A model generated the notes under the pieces. That model was not told the DNA's origin. It searched no databases and saw only the letters and a program-made list of their open reading frames with translations. Below, piece after piece: positions 1 to 8,077 of a stretch of 53,693 nucleotides of DNA. Position 1 is the stretch's first letter; each line of letters begins with the position of its first letter. The position numbers and the translations under genes are program-made. The DNA comes from Betaproteobacteria bacterium (GTDB lineage Bacteria > Pseudomonadota > Gammaproteobacteria > Burkholderiales > SHXO01): the NCBI GenBank assembly GCA_025356655.1, contig JANXRW010000051.1, forward strand, positions 1 through 53,693. Reading direction: 5' to 3'.

Positions 1-107
1 GTCCGCTGATCTGGCCACGGATCACCGAAGAGGAACAGGACTCCTTAGACGCCACCTGCCGCAAGCTCTACAAGTACCTACACTCCACTTCAGCACCTGC
101 TCTATAG
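1..107 (+). pseudogene. 3' end of a repeat-borne protein gene, stop-truncated copy
   Basis: The frame starting at base 3 reads through the repeat and ends at TAG (105-107). The homologous frame at the right end (53394-53693, minus) has CAG at this codon and continues about 30 residues further, so one C-to-T change has shortened this copy. Shared residues include PRITEE and DATCRKLYKYL. The 5' part lies outside the window. I do not recognise the family. A gene carried on a repeated, possibly mobile, element is likely, but no transposase motif is visible. Confidence 0.5.
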
Positions 108-141
108 CCCCAAAACCACCCACAGATTCCGCCGAGGAGCC
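1..141. repeat. Left copy of inverted end repeat
   Basis: Bases 1-141 match the reverse complement of 53426-53566 with seven substitutions (positions 9, 34, 39, 81, 103, 104, 105) and no gaps. Similarity stops sharply after 141. It covers the 3' end of a coding region and the start of its downstream DNA. Both copies are cut by the window edges, so the true length is unknown. A dispersed repeat or mobile element is the simplest reading, and such a repeat would also explain why the assembled sequence ends here. Confidence 0.9.
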
Positions 142-187
142 AGAACTTTCAAGTAGGATGCCTTCGCGCCGACGAGATTACGCAGTG

Positions 188-766
188 CTAGGGTGAAGTC
201 CGTATGCCGCTCCGGGTCCTCCGGGTCGTTTCGCAGCAGAACCGGCTTCGAGAGTAGACACGAATCCAAGTTGGGGATATTTTTTTGTCGATCGGAAGGT
301 CACAGGCTTTGTTTCTGTTGATGGCGGGTGGAAGTTGAATGGTCTTGACGAAGAGCGAGAGCAGCAACTCGTGGTCGTGGGCATTCCACTTGTTCGCGAC
401 AAAAGATGGTGAGATGGGTTGCATCAGCACGAGCGCAGGGCCCGCGCCGGTGAGTGCGGAAACGGTGAAGCTTGGGCTGGAGGTGCCATTGATCTGCGGG
501 CTCAGGGCCAGGGCGGTGCCCTCGGTGAACGTTTGAGATCCGCCGACCTGTCCCTGAAGGGATAAACTTCCTGCGTAGCTCTGTAGCCAGGTAAAAACCA
601 GGGGTGCGTGGTCCCTAGCATTGAGGACGTTAGGCACTAGATCCGCGTTGTTGAGGTCCGCCAGCATGGTAGCGGCGAGTTTGGCTTCCTTGCCCACGAG
701 GGCGGGACTGGCTGCGCAACCGGTCGAGGCCAAGCTCAGGCTGATGATGATCCAAGCGGCACTTCT
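188..766 (-). pseudogene. Truncated putative lipoprotein of an uncharacterised family
   Basis: The frame is open from just after a stop at 767-769 down to 188. It begins with a hydrophobic run (WIIISLSLA) followed by STGCAAS, which resembles a lipoprotein signal with a weak lipobox (Ser at -3). No ATG or GTG precedes it; the first usable start is TTG at 733. The middle (VLNARDHAPLVFTWLQ, later HELLLSLFVKTIQ) is reminiscent of uncharacterised lipoproteins with a 'NVLxARDxxPLxFT' segment, which as I recall are much longer. The last 40 or so residues are basic and low in complexity and look like noise. I infer an N-terminal remnant whose 3' part was lost next to the end repeat, with its start codon also damaged. 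Confidence 0.4.
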
Positions 767-810
767 CTAGGAAGTCTCTCCCTCATTGGGTAAAAAATGT
801 TCGACGATAT

Positions 811-846
811 CCCTTTGGCATGGCCGGTCCCTTTGGCATCGCCGGC
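811..846. repeat. Two-copy 18-bp tandem repeat
   Basis: Two adjacent units, 811-828 and 829-846, both begin CCCTTTGGCAT and differ at two positions. They lie in the non-coding gap downstream of the secreted-protein gene that ends at 935. The motifs GGCCGG and CCGGCC within them could also pair into a hairpin. Confidence 0.75.
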
Positions 847-934
847 CTAGGGGCCCATCGTTGCGAGGGTAGCCGCAGGCAATGAAGAGCTCAAGATGCG
901 CCAGCGGAGGTGCCGGCCCGGCGCTGGGCCGTGG

Positions 935-1357
935 CTAGAAGCTGTGCGTAGGCGGCTTAGGGTCCAGCCCCGGAGTGGTGCTTGGGCGCTGGGCTTTGAC
1001 GTCGATCTTGACCCGCGTCGCGGCGGCAGCTTTTCGGTTGTCAAAGACCACGTAGTAGTCGGCGCTGACGGGGATCGTCACGACGAAGCTCAGCCGTTGC
1101 TCGACGGTCGCCGAGAACAGGGACTCGCGGGTGTCTGGGTAGCGGCGCAGGTCCGCTCCGCCCAGGACGCTCACGGTGAAGGGCTGGCTGCACTCCAAGG
1201 TAATGGAGACGACGACGCCGCGCGGGAGGTTTTTCAGTCTCAGGCTCTTGTGGATTCCGGGCGGCAAATCCACGGTCATTTGCGCTTCCGCGGCAAGCGC
1301 GAGAGCGGGCAGCGCTGAAAACAGGGTACAGACTAGCGCCAGGAGGCTGCGCTTCAC
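935..1357 (-). CDS. Small secreted protein of unknown function
   Basis: About 140 residues. I chose GTG at 1357-1355 because it overlaps the TGA of the upstream adaptor gene (GTGA), the usual sign of translational coupling; an ATG at 1378 would add seven residues inside that gene. A signal peptide is clear: VKRSLLALV, a hydrophobic core, then ALALA before AEAQMTVDLPPG. The mature part is rich in beta-forming residues (VVVSITLECSQPFTVSVLGG, LSFVVTIPVSADYYVVFDN) and could be a small beta-sandwich; it ends in a Pro-rich tail. The family is not recognised. Coupling to a periplasmic adaptor suggests a shared role at the cell envelope, which is inference. Confidence 0.7.
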   Translation of the reverse strand: MKRSLLALVCTLFSALPALALAAEAQMTVDLPPGIHKSLRLKNLPRGVVVSITLECSQPFTVSVLGGADLRRYPDTRESLFSATVEQRLSFVVTIPVSADYYVVFDNRKAAAATRVKIDVKAQRPSTTPGLDPKPPTHSF

Positions 1358-2166
1358 CGCAGGAAACGGACCCGGCACTTGGCTCCGGCGGGGATCGCGT
1401 GGTTGGGATTGCGAAGTTCCAGCCGCACACCGAAGGTGCCGCTGGCGGCGTCGATGACACGGTCCACGACCACCACCTTCGCGCTATAACGCCCGACCGG
1501 CGTCTCCGGCATCACCTCGGCCAGGTCACCGCGGCGCACATGTCCGTAAAGACTTGCCGGTAGCACCACCTCCACGTTGAGCGGATCGATTTCCGCCAGC
1601 TTGAGGATGGGCTCCTTGGTGTTGCTGTTGGTGAGTTCTCCGGGCTTGAGCAGTCGTTCCACAACGACACCGTCGACCGGGCTGCGGATCACCCGCATGC
1701 GCAGTTGCTCCTCGGCGCGGGTCACCTCCAGCAGGGCCTGGCGCTGGTTCTCCTTGGCGATCGCCAATTCGGCTTCCGCCAAGCGGCGCTCGGTGCGAGC
1801 TTCCTCCAGGGCACTGGGTGACACGAAATGCTCGCGTGCGAGTTCGGCCTGGCGCTCCTCCTTGTGACGAGCGAATTCCACCCGTGCCTCGGCCGACACC
1901 ACCGGGCCTTTCACCTCCGTGCGGAAACGGGCGATTTCCAGGTTGGCGCGCTCAACGCCGGACTCCAAGGTGACGAGCACCTGCCCTTTCTTGATCGGGT
2001 CTCCTCGGTCCACGGTAACCGATTCGATCAGCCCTTCGACGGGGCTTCGGATGTCGATGATCTGGCGAGCCTCGATGATGCCTTCGTGCTCGGCCGCCCA
2101 CGCGGGGGAGCCGAGCAGGCAACTCAGGAGCAGCAGGTGGCCGAGCCAGTGTAGGGGCTTGGGCAT
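1354..2166 (-). CDS. HlyD/RND-type periplasmic adaptor (membrane fusion) protein
   Basis: 270 residues from ATG at 2166, which directly precedes a signal peptide ending near residue 24 (PAWA / AEHEG). Adaptor architecture is visible: a first half-lipoyl strand (IRSPVEGLIESVTVDRGDPI, about 40-59), a coiled-coil hairpin rich in Ala, Glu and Arg (about 75-160), the second half-lipoyl motif (RVIRSPVDGVVVERLLKPGE), then a beta-barrel domain ending KCRVRFLR. Such proteins link an inner-membrane pump to an outer-membrane channel. It is short for the family, and no pump or channel gene lies next to it; the neighbours are an unknown gene upstream and a coupled secreted protein downstream. The substrate is unknown. 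Confidence 0.85.
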   Translation of the reverse strand: MPKPLHWLGHLLLLSCLLGSPAWAAEHEGIIEARQIIDIRSPVEGLIESVTVDRGDPIKKGQVLVTLESGVERANLEIARFRTEVKGPVVSAEARVEFARHKEERQAELAREHFVSPSALEEARTERRLAEAELAIAKENQRQALLEVTRAEEQLRMRVIRSPVDGVVVERLLKPGELTNSNTKEPILKLAEIDPLNVEVVLPASLYGHVRRGDLAEVMPETPVGRYSAKVVVVDRVIDAASGTFGVRLELRNPNHAIPAGAKCRVRFLR

Positions 2167-2297
2167 TGGGGGGATGATTGCCTGGAGGACGGAAGGGATG
2201 GCCGGATTGTACGCCACCGGCTCCCGGTTGGCGCCGGGTTGGGTAGCACCAGTGCCCTGATGGCGATGTGTTATAACTACAGCTCCGCTGGCGCGGA

Positions 2298-3068
2298 TCA
2301 GGAGCCGTGCCTGCGACGTACCAACAATTGCCGGGGTCTGCGTTGCTTCGCCGTCGAGAAAAGCGAGTAGGTTCGCTTGACGTAATTGGCGACGCCGGAG
2401 AGGCCTTTAAGGTAGGTGTCCAGTTCGGGTGTGAGCTCCGCGTCCACCAAGCGCACCTGGCGAGCGGCGTCGGGCGTCTCGAAGCGAACGTAAAACCAAG
2501 GCTCGCCGCGCTCCAGTACCAACTCCTTGCTCGTGTCGTACCACTCGAAGGCCCACATGAGTTGCCGTGGCCAGATATGAATAGGGATGCGGCCGCCGAT
2601 CAGCACCCCCGGCAGGGGAGGATCCCGATAGTGGATGAAGGGTGGCATCTGCGACAAATAGACCGGTTCGTCGGCCACGAAAACATAGGGCGTGTAGATC
2701 TGCACAATGGGCCGCTTCGGATGACGCCACTCCCTGGGCGAAATAAGCGTTACGGTCTGCCCCATGTGCTTGGGGCGCATGGCCGAATGGTCGCCCGCCA
2801 CGTTGACCAGTACCGGCTTGCCCTCGTCGACGCGAAAGCGCAATTGAAGGTCGAAGGGGCAGGGCACTTCCCAGAGTCTTGCCTCGTGATCCAGCACCGC
2901 TGGGCAATAGGCCACGGACTTGGCATGGGTCGGGTCGGCATCCTGACGGCTGATATCCCGCGGGCGCTCCCAGATGAAACCCGCACTCTCGGTCTGCAGC
3001 AGCCAACCCACGTCCACCACGCGGCGTTCCGGGATTTTTGCGCGCAAGCGCCTGAACCAGTCCAACAC
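2298..3068 (-). CDS. Conserved protein of unknown function
   Basis: 256 residues from GTG at 3068, chosen because AGGAG sits about 8 bases upstream; another GTG at 3095 lacks a ribosome site. There is no signal peptide and no membrane segment. Distinctive segments include PSDL-type YCPAVLDHEARLWEVPCPFD, SPREWRHPKRPIVQIYTPY, and HIWPRQLMWAFEWYD, ending TAKQRRPRQLL. I recall closely similar proteins of unknown function in marine bacteria and their phages, but this is memory, not a search. It is the first gene of a minus-strand run with the adaptor (131-bp gap) and the secreted protein. No catalytic motif can be assigned. Confidence 0.75.
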   Translation of the reverse strand: MLDWFRRLRAKIPERRVVDVGWLLQTESAGFIWERPRDISRQDADPTHAKSVAYCPAVLDHEARLWEVPCPFDLQLRFRVDEGKPVLVNVAGDHSAMRPKHMGQTVTLISPREWRHPKRPIVQIYTPYVFVADEPVYLSQMPPFIHYRDPPLPGVLIGGRIPIHIWPRQLMWAFEWYDTSKELVLERGEPWFYVRFETPDAARQVRLVDAELTPELDTYLKGLSGVANYVKRTYSLFSTAKQRRPRQLLVRRRHGS

Positions 3069-3145
3069 GCGTCTTCTCCTCGAGGCCCAGGCCACAGACC
3101 GAGGGGGCGACCTAGGGATGCACGCATGGTGCCACGGCGCGCACG

Positions 3146-3976
3146 GTGCTGCCAGTGAGCGATGCCGCTGGCCCCCATGCCGTTGACCTCTGCGTTGGCA
3201 TCGACTATTCCGGTGCAGATACCCCGCAGACCCCGCTCAGTGGGCTGCGGGCTTACGCGTGTACGCCCGGCGGCGAACCCGCCGCGCTGACGCCCGAGGG
3301 CGTGCCGCCGGGCCGCTCGGCCCATTGGACGCGCGAAGGGCTCGCCCACCGGTTGCTTCAGTACCTCTCGGGTGGCAGCCGCCTGCTCGTGGGCATCGAC
3401 CACGGCTTCTCGTTCCCGGAGAGCTACTTCGAGCGCTATCAACTTGAGACCTGGGACCAGTTCCTGGGGGACTTTAGCGAGCACTGGCCCACCCACCTGC
3501 CGGGTTGCACGGTGGAGTCGCTGCGCGATGGGCGTTGGTGGAAAACCCATCCACAGCCGCCCCGAGCCCGCATCGGCGATTCCAGCGAGTGGCGCCTGTG
3601 CGAGCGTTGGTCCTCCTCGGCGAAGAGCGTGTTTCATTTCGATGCGCAGGGCTCGGTGGCCAAGTCCACCCACGCCGGGCTCCCCTGGCTGCGCTTCTTG
3701 CGCCAGCAGGCGGGCCCGGCCTTGCACCTGTGGCCTTTCGACGGATGGGAGATCCCCCCGCAGGCGTCGATGATCTGTGAGGTGTATCCCTCCATCTTTC
3801 GCAACCGCTACCCTCGCCAGGAACGCAGCCCCGATCAGCAGGACGCCTATGCCGTGGCGCGTTGGTTAGGCGAGATCTGCCAGCGGGGCGCGCTGGAGCG
3901 CTACCTGTCGCCTCCGCTGTCCGTGGCGGAGCGTCAAGTGGCCGGGCGTGAAGGCTGGATCCTGGGGATCGGCTGA
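3146..3976 (+). CDS. DUF429-like predicted nuclease (RNase H-like fold)
   Basis: 276 residues if GTG at 3146 is used (another GTG at 3155; no strong ribosome site decides). Family-like motifs are an N-terminal CVGIDYSGA, a second acidic motif LVGIDHGFSFPESYF (about residues 82-96), CEVYPSIFRNRYP (about 210-222) and a C-terminal DQQDAYAVARWL. The acidic residues within GIDYSG, GIDHGF and DQQDAY fit the spacing of RNase H-like active sites in DUF429 proteins, whose cellular role is not established. It is transcribed divergently from the unknown gene at 2298-3068, with only 77 bp between starts, so the two may share a control region. Confidence 0.6.
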   Translation: MLPVSDAAGPHAVDLCVGIDYSGADTPQTPLSGLRAYACTPGGEPAALTPEGVPPGRSAHWTREGLAHRLLQYLSGGSRLLVGIDHGFSFPESYFERYQLETWDQFLGDFSEHWPTHLPGCTVESLRDGRWWKTHPQPPRARIGDSSEWRLCERWSSSAKSVFHFDAQGSVAKSTHAGLPWLRFLRQQAGPALHLWPFDGWEIPPQASMICEVYPSIFRNRYPRQERSPDQQDAYAVARWLGEICQRGALERYLSPPLSVAERQVAGREGWILGIG

Positions 3977-4114
3977 GCGCTGCGCACGTTCGCCCGAGGA
4001 CAGGGGCGGGGGCGAGCGGGCACGCAGCGTGTCGTGGCAGAATTCCTTTGGGCACTTCGCCGCTGTCGCTCAGGCGGGCGGCATAACGGGCCGGCCTTCG
4101 GCAGGAGGGTATGC

Positions 4115-4543
4115 ATGAGCGGAATTGCCTGGCAGTGGTTTGCCCTTGGCTCGGCCTTCTTCGCGGGGCTCACGGCGATCTTCGGCAAGGTGGGCGTGAC
4201 CGGGATGAATGCCAATCTCGCGACGCTGATCCGTACGGTGGTGATTCTTGCGCTAACCGCGCTCATCGTCACGGCGCGCGCTGAATGGCGTTGGACCGGT
4301 ACCGGCGGTGGCCTGGCCCTGGGCGCCCTGTTGCTGTCGGGCGTGGCCACTGGGCTTTCCTGGCTGTGTTATTACCGCGCGCTGCAATTGGCGCCGGCCT
4401 CCCTCGTGGCCCCGCTAGACAAGCTCAGCGTGGTCATCGCCATGATCCTGGCGGTGGCGCTGCTGGGTGAGTCACTGACACCTCGACTGGTGGCGGGCGG
4501 CGCGCTCGTTACCCTGGGCGTGTTGGTGCTGGCCTGGCCCTGA
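4115..4543 (+). CDS. Small EamA-family (DMT superfamily) transporter
   Basis: 142 residues from ATG at 4115; an earlier in-frame start at 4034 would add a charged, non-membrane leader and is rejected. It is very hydrophobic, with four to five predicted membrane helices and one EamA repeat: an early FAGLTAIFGKVGV, a central YYRALQLAPASLVAPLDKLSVV, and a last helix after GESLTPRLVAGGALVTLGV. Full-length DMT transporters have two such repeats (about 300 residues). Single-repeat members such as this probably work as dimers. The substrate is unknown. It ends 6 bp from the convergent dehydrogenase gene at 4550. Confidence 0.85.
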   Translation: MSGIAWQWFALGSAFFAGLTAIFGKVGVTGMNANLATLIRTVVILALTALIVTARAEWRWTGTGGGLALGALLLSGVATGLSWLCYYRALQLAPASLVAPLDKLSVVIAMILAVALLGESLTPRLVAGGALVTLGVLVLAWP

Positions 4544-4549
4544 GGGGCA

Positions 4550-5461
4550 TCAGGCGGCTGGGGCCTGTGGTGCCAGGAGTCGATACATCTCCGTGTGGTC
4601 CGGGTTCCCGCCAGCGGCGTCGAGTGCGTCCTCCCAGATCTCCAGGGTGACATCACCCAGCAGTGCGGATACCCCCACCTCGGCAGCCAAATCCATGGCG
4701 ATGCCCAGGTCCTTCGCCATCAGCGCGAGGGAGAATCCGGAGTTGTATCCGCTGTTCAACATGAACTGCTCCACCTTGTTCTCGGTCGTGTTGTTGCGTC
4801 CGGTCGACGCGTTGAGTACACGGGTGATGGTGTGCGGGTCGAGACCGAAGGCCGCGCCGATGTGCAGGGCCTCCACTGCGGCAACCAGACCGGCCGCGGA
4901 CACGTAGTTGTTTAACGCCTTCATCGCGTGGCCCGAGCCCACGGCGCCCGTGTGGAAGACGGTCGCCCCCATGGTGCGCAGGATCGGCCCCGCCCGCTCC
5001 ACCTCCTCCGAGGTGCCACCCGCCATGATGGCCAAGCTTCCATCGCGGGCCTTACGCACGCCGCCGGAAACGGGTGCATCCTGCAGGGTGCAGCCCTGCA
5101 GCGCTACCTGTTGCGCCAAGTCCCGGGTGCGCACCGGATCGCTGGAACTCATGTCGATGATGCGGCTGCCCCGCTGCAGCTTCGACAGCAGGCCGGCGTC
5201 TCCGTCTCCCCCGAGGACGCTGGAGAAGACGGCGTCCGATCCCGGCAGCATGGTGATGGCAAGGTCGGCTTGCAGTGCCGCGTCGGCGGCCGAGGCGCAG
5301 GCCGTGGCACCGTGCGCCAGGGCGAATTGCGCTGTGAGCGCCGGGTTGCGGTCATAGACCGCCAGCCGATAGCCGGCGGCGGCGAGGCGCCCCGCCATGG
5401 GACCGCCCATCATACCGAGGCCGACAAAGGCGATGCGGGGCATTGAATCACTGCGGCTCAT
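4550..5461 (-). CDS. NAD(P)-dependent beta-hydroxyacid dehydrogenase (3-hydroxyisobutyrate dehydrogenase family)
   Basis: 303 residues; ATG at 5461 is preceded by AAGGAA. The N-terminal Rossmann motif FVGLGMMGGPMAGRL is the family signature. DAPVSGGVRKARDG and the catalytic-lysine segment GSGHAMKALNNY (Lys near 175) are in place. The family oxidises 3-hydroxy acids such as 3-hydroxyisobutyrate, tartronate semialdehyde and related sugar-derived acids in the cytoplasm. It is the last gene of a minus-strand catabolic run, 15 bp after the amidase. The gene context suggests a sugar-acid intermediate rather than valine degradation as substrate, which is inference. Confidence 0.85.
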   Translation of the reverse strand: MSRSDSMPRIAFVGLGMMGGPMAGRLAAAGYRLAVYDRNPALTAQFALAHGATACASAADAALQADLAITMLPGSDAVFSSVLGGDGDAGLLSKLQRGSRIIDMSSSDPVRTRDLAQQVALQGCTLQDAPVSGGVRKARDGSLAIMAGGTSEEVERAGPILRTMGATVFHTGAVGSGHAMKALNNYVSAAGLVAAVEALHIGAAFGLDPHTITRVLNASTGRNNTTENKVEQFMLNSGYNSGFSLALMAKDLGIAMDLAAEVGVSALLGDVTLEIWEDALDAAGGNPDHTEMYRLLAPQAPAA

Positions 5462-5476
5462 TCGTGTTCCTTGGTA

Positions 5477-6883
5477 TCAGAGGGGTGGACGTGACTGCGC
5501 CCAGGGGCGAGCCAATTCGAAGGCGCGTGAGGCTTGCAGGACCCGAAGGTCCTGGAAGCGTCCGCCCACGATCTGTAGGCCCACGGGTAGTCCGGCGGGA
5601 GTGAAGCCGCAGGGACAGGTCGCCGCCGGCAGCCAGGTGAGATTGAAGGGGTAGCTGAAGCCCGCCCAGCGCAGCCAGTCCCAGGGGTGCTGCTCCCAGT
5701 GCTCGGGGATGAGACGGTCGGCGGCAAAAGCCGCCACGGAGAGCGACGGCGTGAGGAGCAGGTCGTAGTGCTCGAAGAGCGAGAGCACACGCTCGGCATA
5801 GCTCAGCCGCTCACCCTGCGCCCGGCAGTAGTCCGCGGCGCTGTAGCCCAGCCCCCGCTCCACCAGGGCGTCCAGCCCCGGGTCGAGCCGATCGCGGTCC
5901 TCCCGTCGAAGGTGGCCCAGCATGCCCGCGTAACCCGACGCAAAAAGGCAGTGCTGCATTTCCAGTGGGTTGCCCCAATCGAGCTTGACCTCCTCCACCT
6001 GGGCCCCGAACTCCTGGAAAGCCAACGCTGCCCGGTGCACCGGATGGGCGACCTCGGGGTCCACACGCAGATAGCCGAGGTCGGGGCTGTAGGCGACGCG
6101 CAGACCGGCGATACCCGCGTCCAGTGACCCCAGGAAATCCGCGGCCGGCGCCTCGAGGCTGGTGAAATCGCGCGCGTCCGGACCGGCCAGGACGTTCAGC
6201 ATCAATGCCGCGTCAGCCACGGTCCGGGTGATGGGGCCCACGTGAGAGATGAGGCCGTTGTTGGGCATGGGGTGATAGGGTACCCGCCCAAAGGAGGGCT
6301 TCAGGCCATAGACGCCACAGAAGGCGGCCGGCATCCGGATCGACCCGGCACCATCGCTGCCCTGGTGCAGCGGAGCGATACCGGCGGCGGCACAGACCGC
6401 CGCGCCAGCGCTGGAGCCGCCGGCGTTCATCCCGCGGCGCCAGGGGTTGTGGGTGATGCCGGTGACCGGGCTGTCGCCGTTGCCCTTCCAGCCCAGTTCC
6501 GGAACCGTGGTCTTGCCGATGGAGATCGCGCCGGCGGCTGCCAGCCGCTCAACATGCAGGTGGCTCACGGTCGGGACACGATCCTGGTGCAGACGCGAGC
6601 CCCCCATGGTCCTCACGCCGCGGGTGAGCGACAGATCCTTCAGTGTGACCGGCAAGCCCTCCAGGGCTCTCGCCTCGCCCGATAGCAGCCTCGCCTCGGC
6701 CTGCACCGCGGCATCGAGAGCCGCCTCGAAGGTGGGCGTGCAGATCGGGTTCAGTTCGCCCCCCAGTCGCTCGGCGCGCGCGACGGTGAAGTGCAGGAGT
6801 TCCACGGGCGAGAGTTCGCGCCGGCGCATCAGTGCCGCCAGCTCAGTGGCCGGTCGGTAGGCGAGGTCCTCGCTGCCCATCAT
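5477..6883 (-). CDS. Amidase (amidase-signature family)
   Basis: 468 residues from ATG at 6883 (a second ATG follows directly). The open frame continues upstream through the preceding gene but has no family similarity there. The Ser-cisSer-Lys triad is visible: Lys in GLPVTLKDLSLTRG, the Gly/Ser-rich motif MNAGGSSAGAAV, and the second serine in QGSDGAGSIRMPAAFCG, followed by YGLKPSFGRVP. Members hydrolyse amides of many kinds. It lies 13 bp after the Gfo/Idh/MocA gene and 15 bp before the dehydrogenase, so it is co-transcribed. Its role in a sugar-oxidation cluster is unclear; an amide-linked glycoside or aminosugar derivative is possible. Confidence 0.9.
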   Translation of the reverse strand: MMGSEDLAYRPATELAALMRRRELSPVELLHFTVARAERLGGELNPICTPTFEAALDAAVQAEARLLSGEARALEGLPVTLKDLSLTRGVRTMGGSRLHQDRVPTVSHLHVERLAAAGAISIGKTTVPELGWKGNGDSPVTGITHNPWRRGMNAGGSSAGAAVCAAAGIAPLHQGSDGAGSIRMPAAFCGVYGLKPSFGRVPYHPMPNNGLISHVGPITRTVADAALMLNVLAGPDARDFTSLEAPAADFLGSLDAGIAGLRVAYSPDLGYLRVDPEVAHPVHRAALAFQEFGAQVEEVKLDWGNPLEMQHCLFASGYAGMLGHLRREDRDRLDPGLDALVERGLGYSAADYCRAQGERLSYAERVLSLFEHYDLLLTPSLSVAAFAADRLIPEHWEQHPWDWLRWAGFSYPFNLTWLPAATCPCGFTPAGLPVGLQIVGGRFQDLRVLQASRAFELARPWAQSRPPL

Positions 6884-6896
6884 GCGTTGCCCAAGA

Positions 6897-8069
6897 TCAA
6901 GGCACGGGCAGTCGGGCGTCCACCCAGGCACCGCCTTTCTGGCTGCTTTCGAGCACGGCGCTGATGAATTTGACGCCGCGGGCGCCGTCCTCCACCGTGG
7001 GCACCAGCAGGCTGTGGGGCGGGCTCGTGCGCTGCTGCCAGCGTGAGCGCAACTGCTGCGCGAAATCAGTGTAGATCTGCGCGAACCCCTCCAGGTAGCC
7101 TTCGGGATGTCCCGGGGGTATGCGCGTTGCCGCTGCCGCCGCAGATCCCAGGCCCGGGCCGGCCCGACGAAGCAGGCGCGGCGGTTCGCCGAGCGGGGTG
7201 AAGCGCATCTGGTTCGGATTCTCCTGCTCGAAGTCCAGGCCCGCACGGGTTCCGAACAGCCGCACCCGAAGCCCATTCTCGCTGCCCGTGGCAACTTGGC
7301 TTGCCCAGAGTAGGCCGCGGGCCCCGCCTTCGTAGCGCAACATCACCTGTACGTGATCATCCAGGCGCCGCCCGGGGATGAAGGTCGTGGCCTCGGCTGC
7401 CAGTTCGCGAAGTTCCAGCCCGCTCATGAAGGCGGCCAGGTTGAAAGCATGGGTGCCCAGATCGCCCACGCAGCCGCCAGCGCCGCTGCGCGCAGGGTCG
7501 GTGCGCCAGTCGGCCTGCTTGTGGCCCGTGTGCTCCAGGGGCGTGGCTAGCCAATCCTGGGGGTATTCCACCTGGATGACCCGGATCTCGCCCAGTTCGC
7601 CAGCGGCCACCATCTCGCGGGCCTGCCGCACCAAGGGGAACCCGGTGTAGTTGTGGGTCAGCGCGAAGAGCAATCCCGATGAGCGGACCTTTTGCACGAG
7701 CTCCACCGCCTCCCCCACGGTCGTGGTGAGCGGCTTGTCGCAGATCACATGAATCCCTGCGTCCAGGAAAGCCATGGCAATGGGATGGTGCAGGTGGTTG
7801 GGCGTGACAATCGCCACGACATCGATCCCGTCGGCGCGGGCGGCTTCCCGGCGCGCCATCTCCCGGAAGTCGTCGTAGGTGCGCTCCGGCGCGATACCGA
7901 GCGCCGCGGCGCTTGAGCGAGCCCGTGCTGGGTCCGCTGACAGCGCTCCGGCCAGGAGTTCGTAATGGCCATCCATGCGCGCCACTAGGCGGTGGACCGC
8001 ACCGATGAAGGCGCCTGTACCGCCGCCCACCATGCCCAGGCGGATGCGCCGCGCGTCTTTGCCTTCCAT
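6897..8069 (-). CDS. Gfo/Idh/MocA family oxidoreductase
   Basis: 390 residues; ATG at 8069 has TAGGA upstream and starts 8 bp after the isomerase-like gene stops. The N-terminal Rossmann motif is LGMVGGGTGAFIGAVH. The sugar-binding catalytic region has VTPNHLHHPIA and ICDKPLTTTVGEA, the family's (E/D)KP motif with the lysine that assists hydride transfer. Family members are NAD(P)-dependent dehydrogenases of sugars, inositols and 3-keto-sugars. Here it follows a TIM-barrel isomerase and a GMC flavoprotein, an arrangement known from pathways that work through 3-keto-glycosides. The substrate is inferred only. Confidence 0.9.
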   Translation of the reverse strand: MEGKDARRIRLGMVGGGTGAFIGAVHRLVARMDGHYELLAGALSADPARARSSAAALGIAPERTYDDFREMARREAARADGIDVVAIVTPNHLHHPIAMAFLDAGIHVICDKPLTTTVGEAVELVQKVRSSGLLFALTHNYTGFPLVRQAREMVAAGELGEIRVIQVEYPQDWLATPLEHTGHKQADWRTDPARSGAGGCVGDLGTHAFNLAAFMSGLELRELAAEATTFIPGRRLDDHVQVMLRYEGGARGLLWASQVATGSENGLRVRLFGTRAGLDFEQENPNQMRFTPLGEPPRLLRRAGPGLGSAAAAATRIPPGHPEGYLEGFAQIYTDFAQQLRSRWQQRTSPPHSLLVPTVEDGARGVKFISAVLESSQKGGAWVDARLPVP

Positions 8070-8077
8070 GCGCGGTC

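Noticed and set aside
6884..7294. Upstream extension of the amidase frame
   Set aside because: It lies within the Gfo/Idh/MocA gene and is Arg/Ser/Pro-rich; amidase similarity begins at the ATG at 6883.
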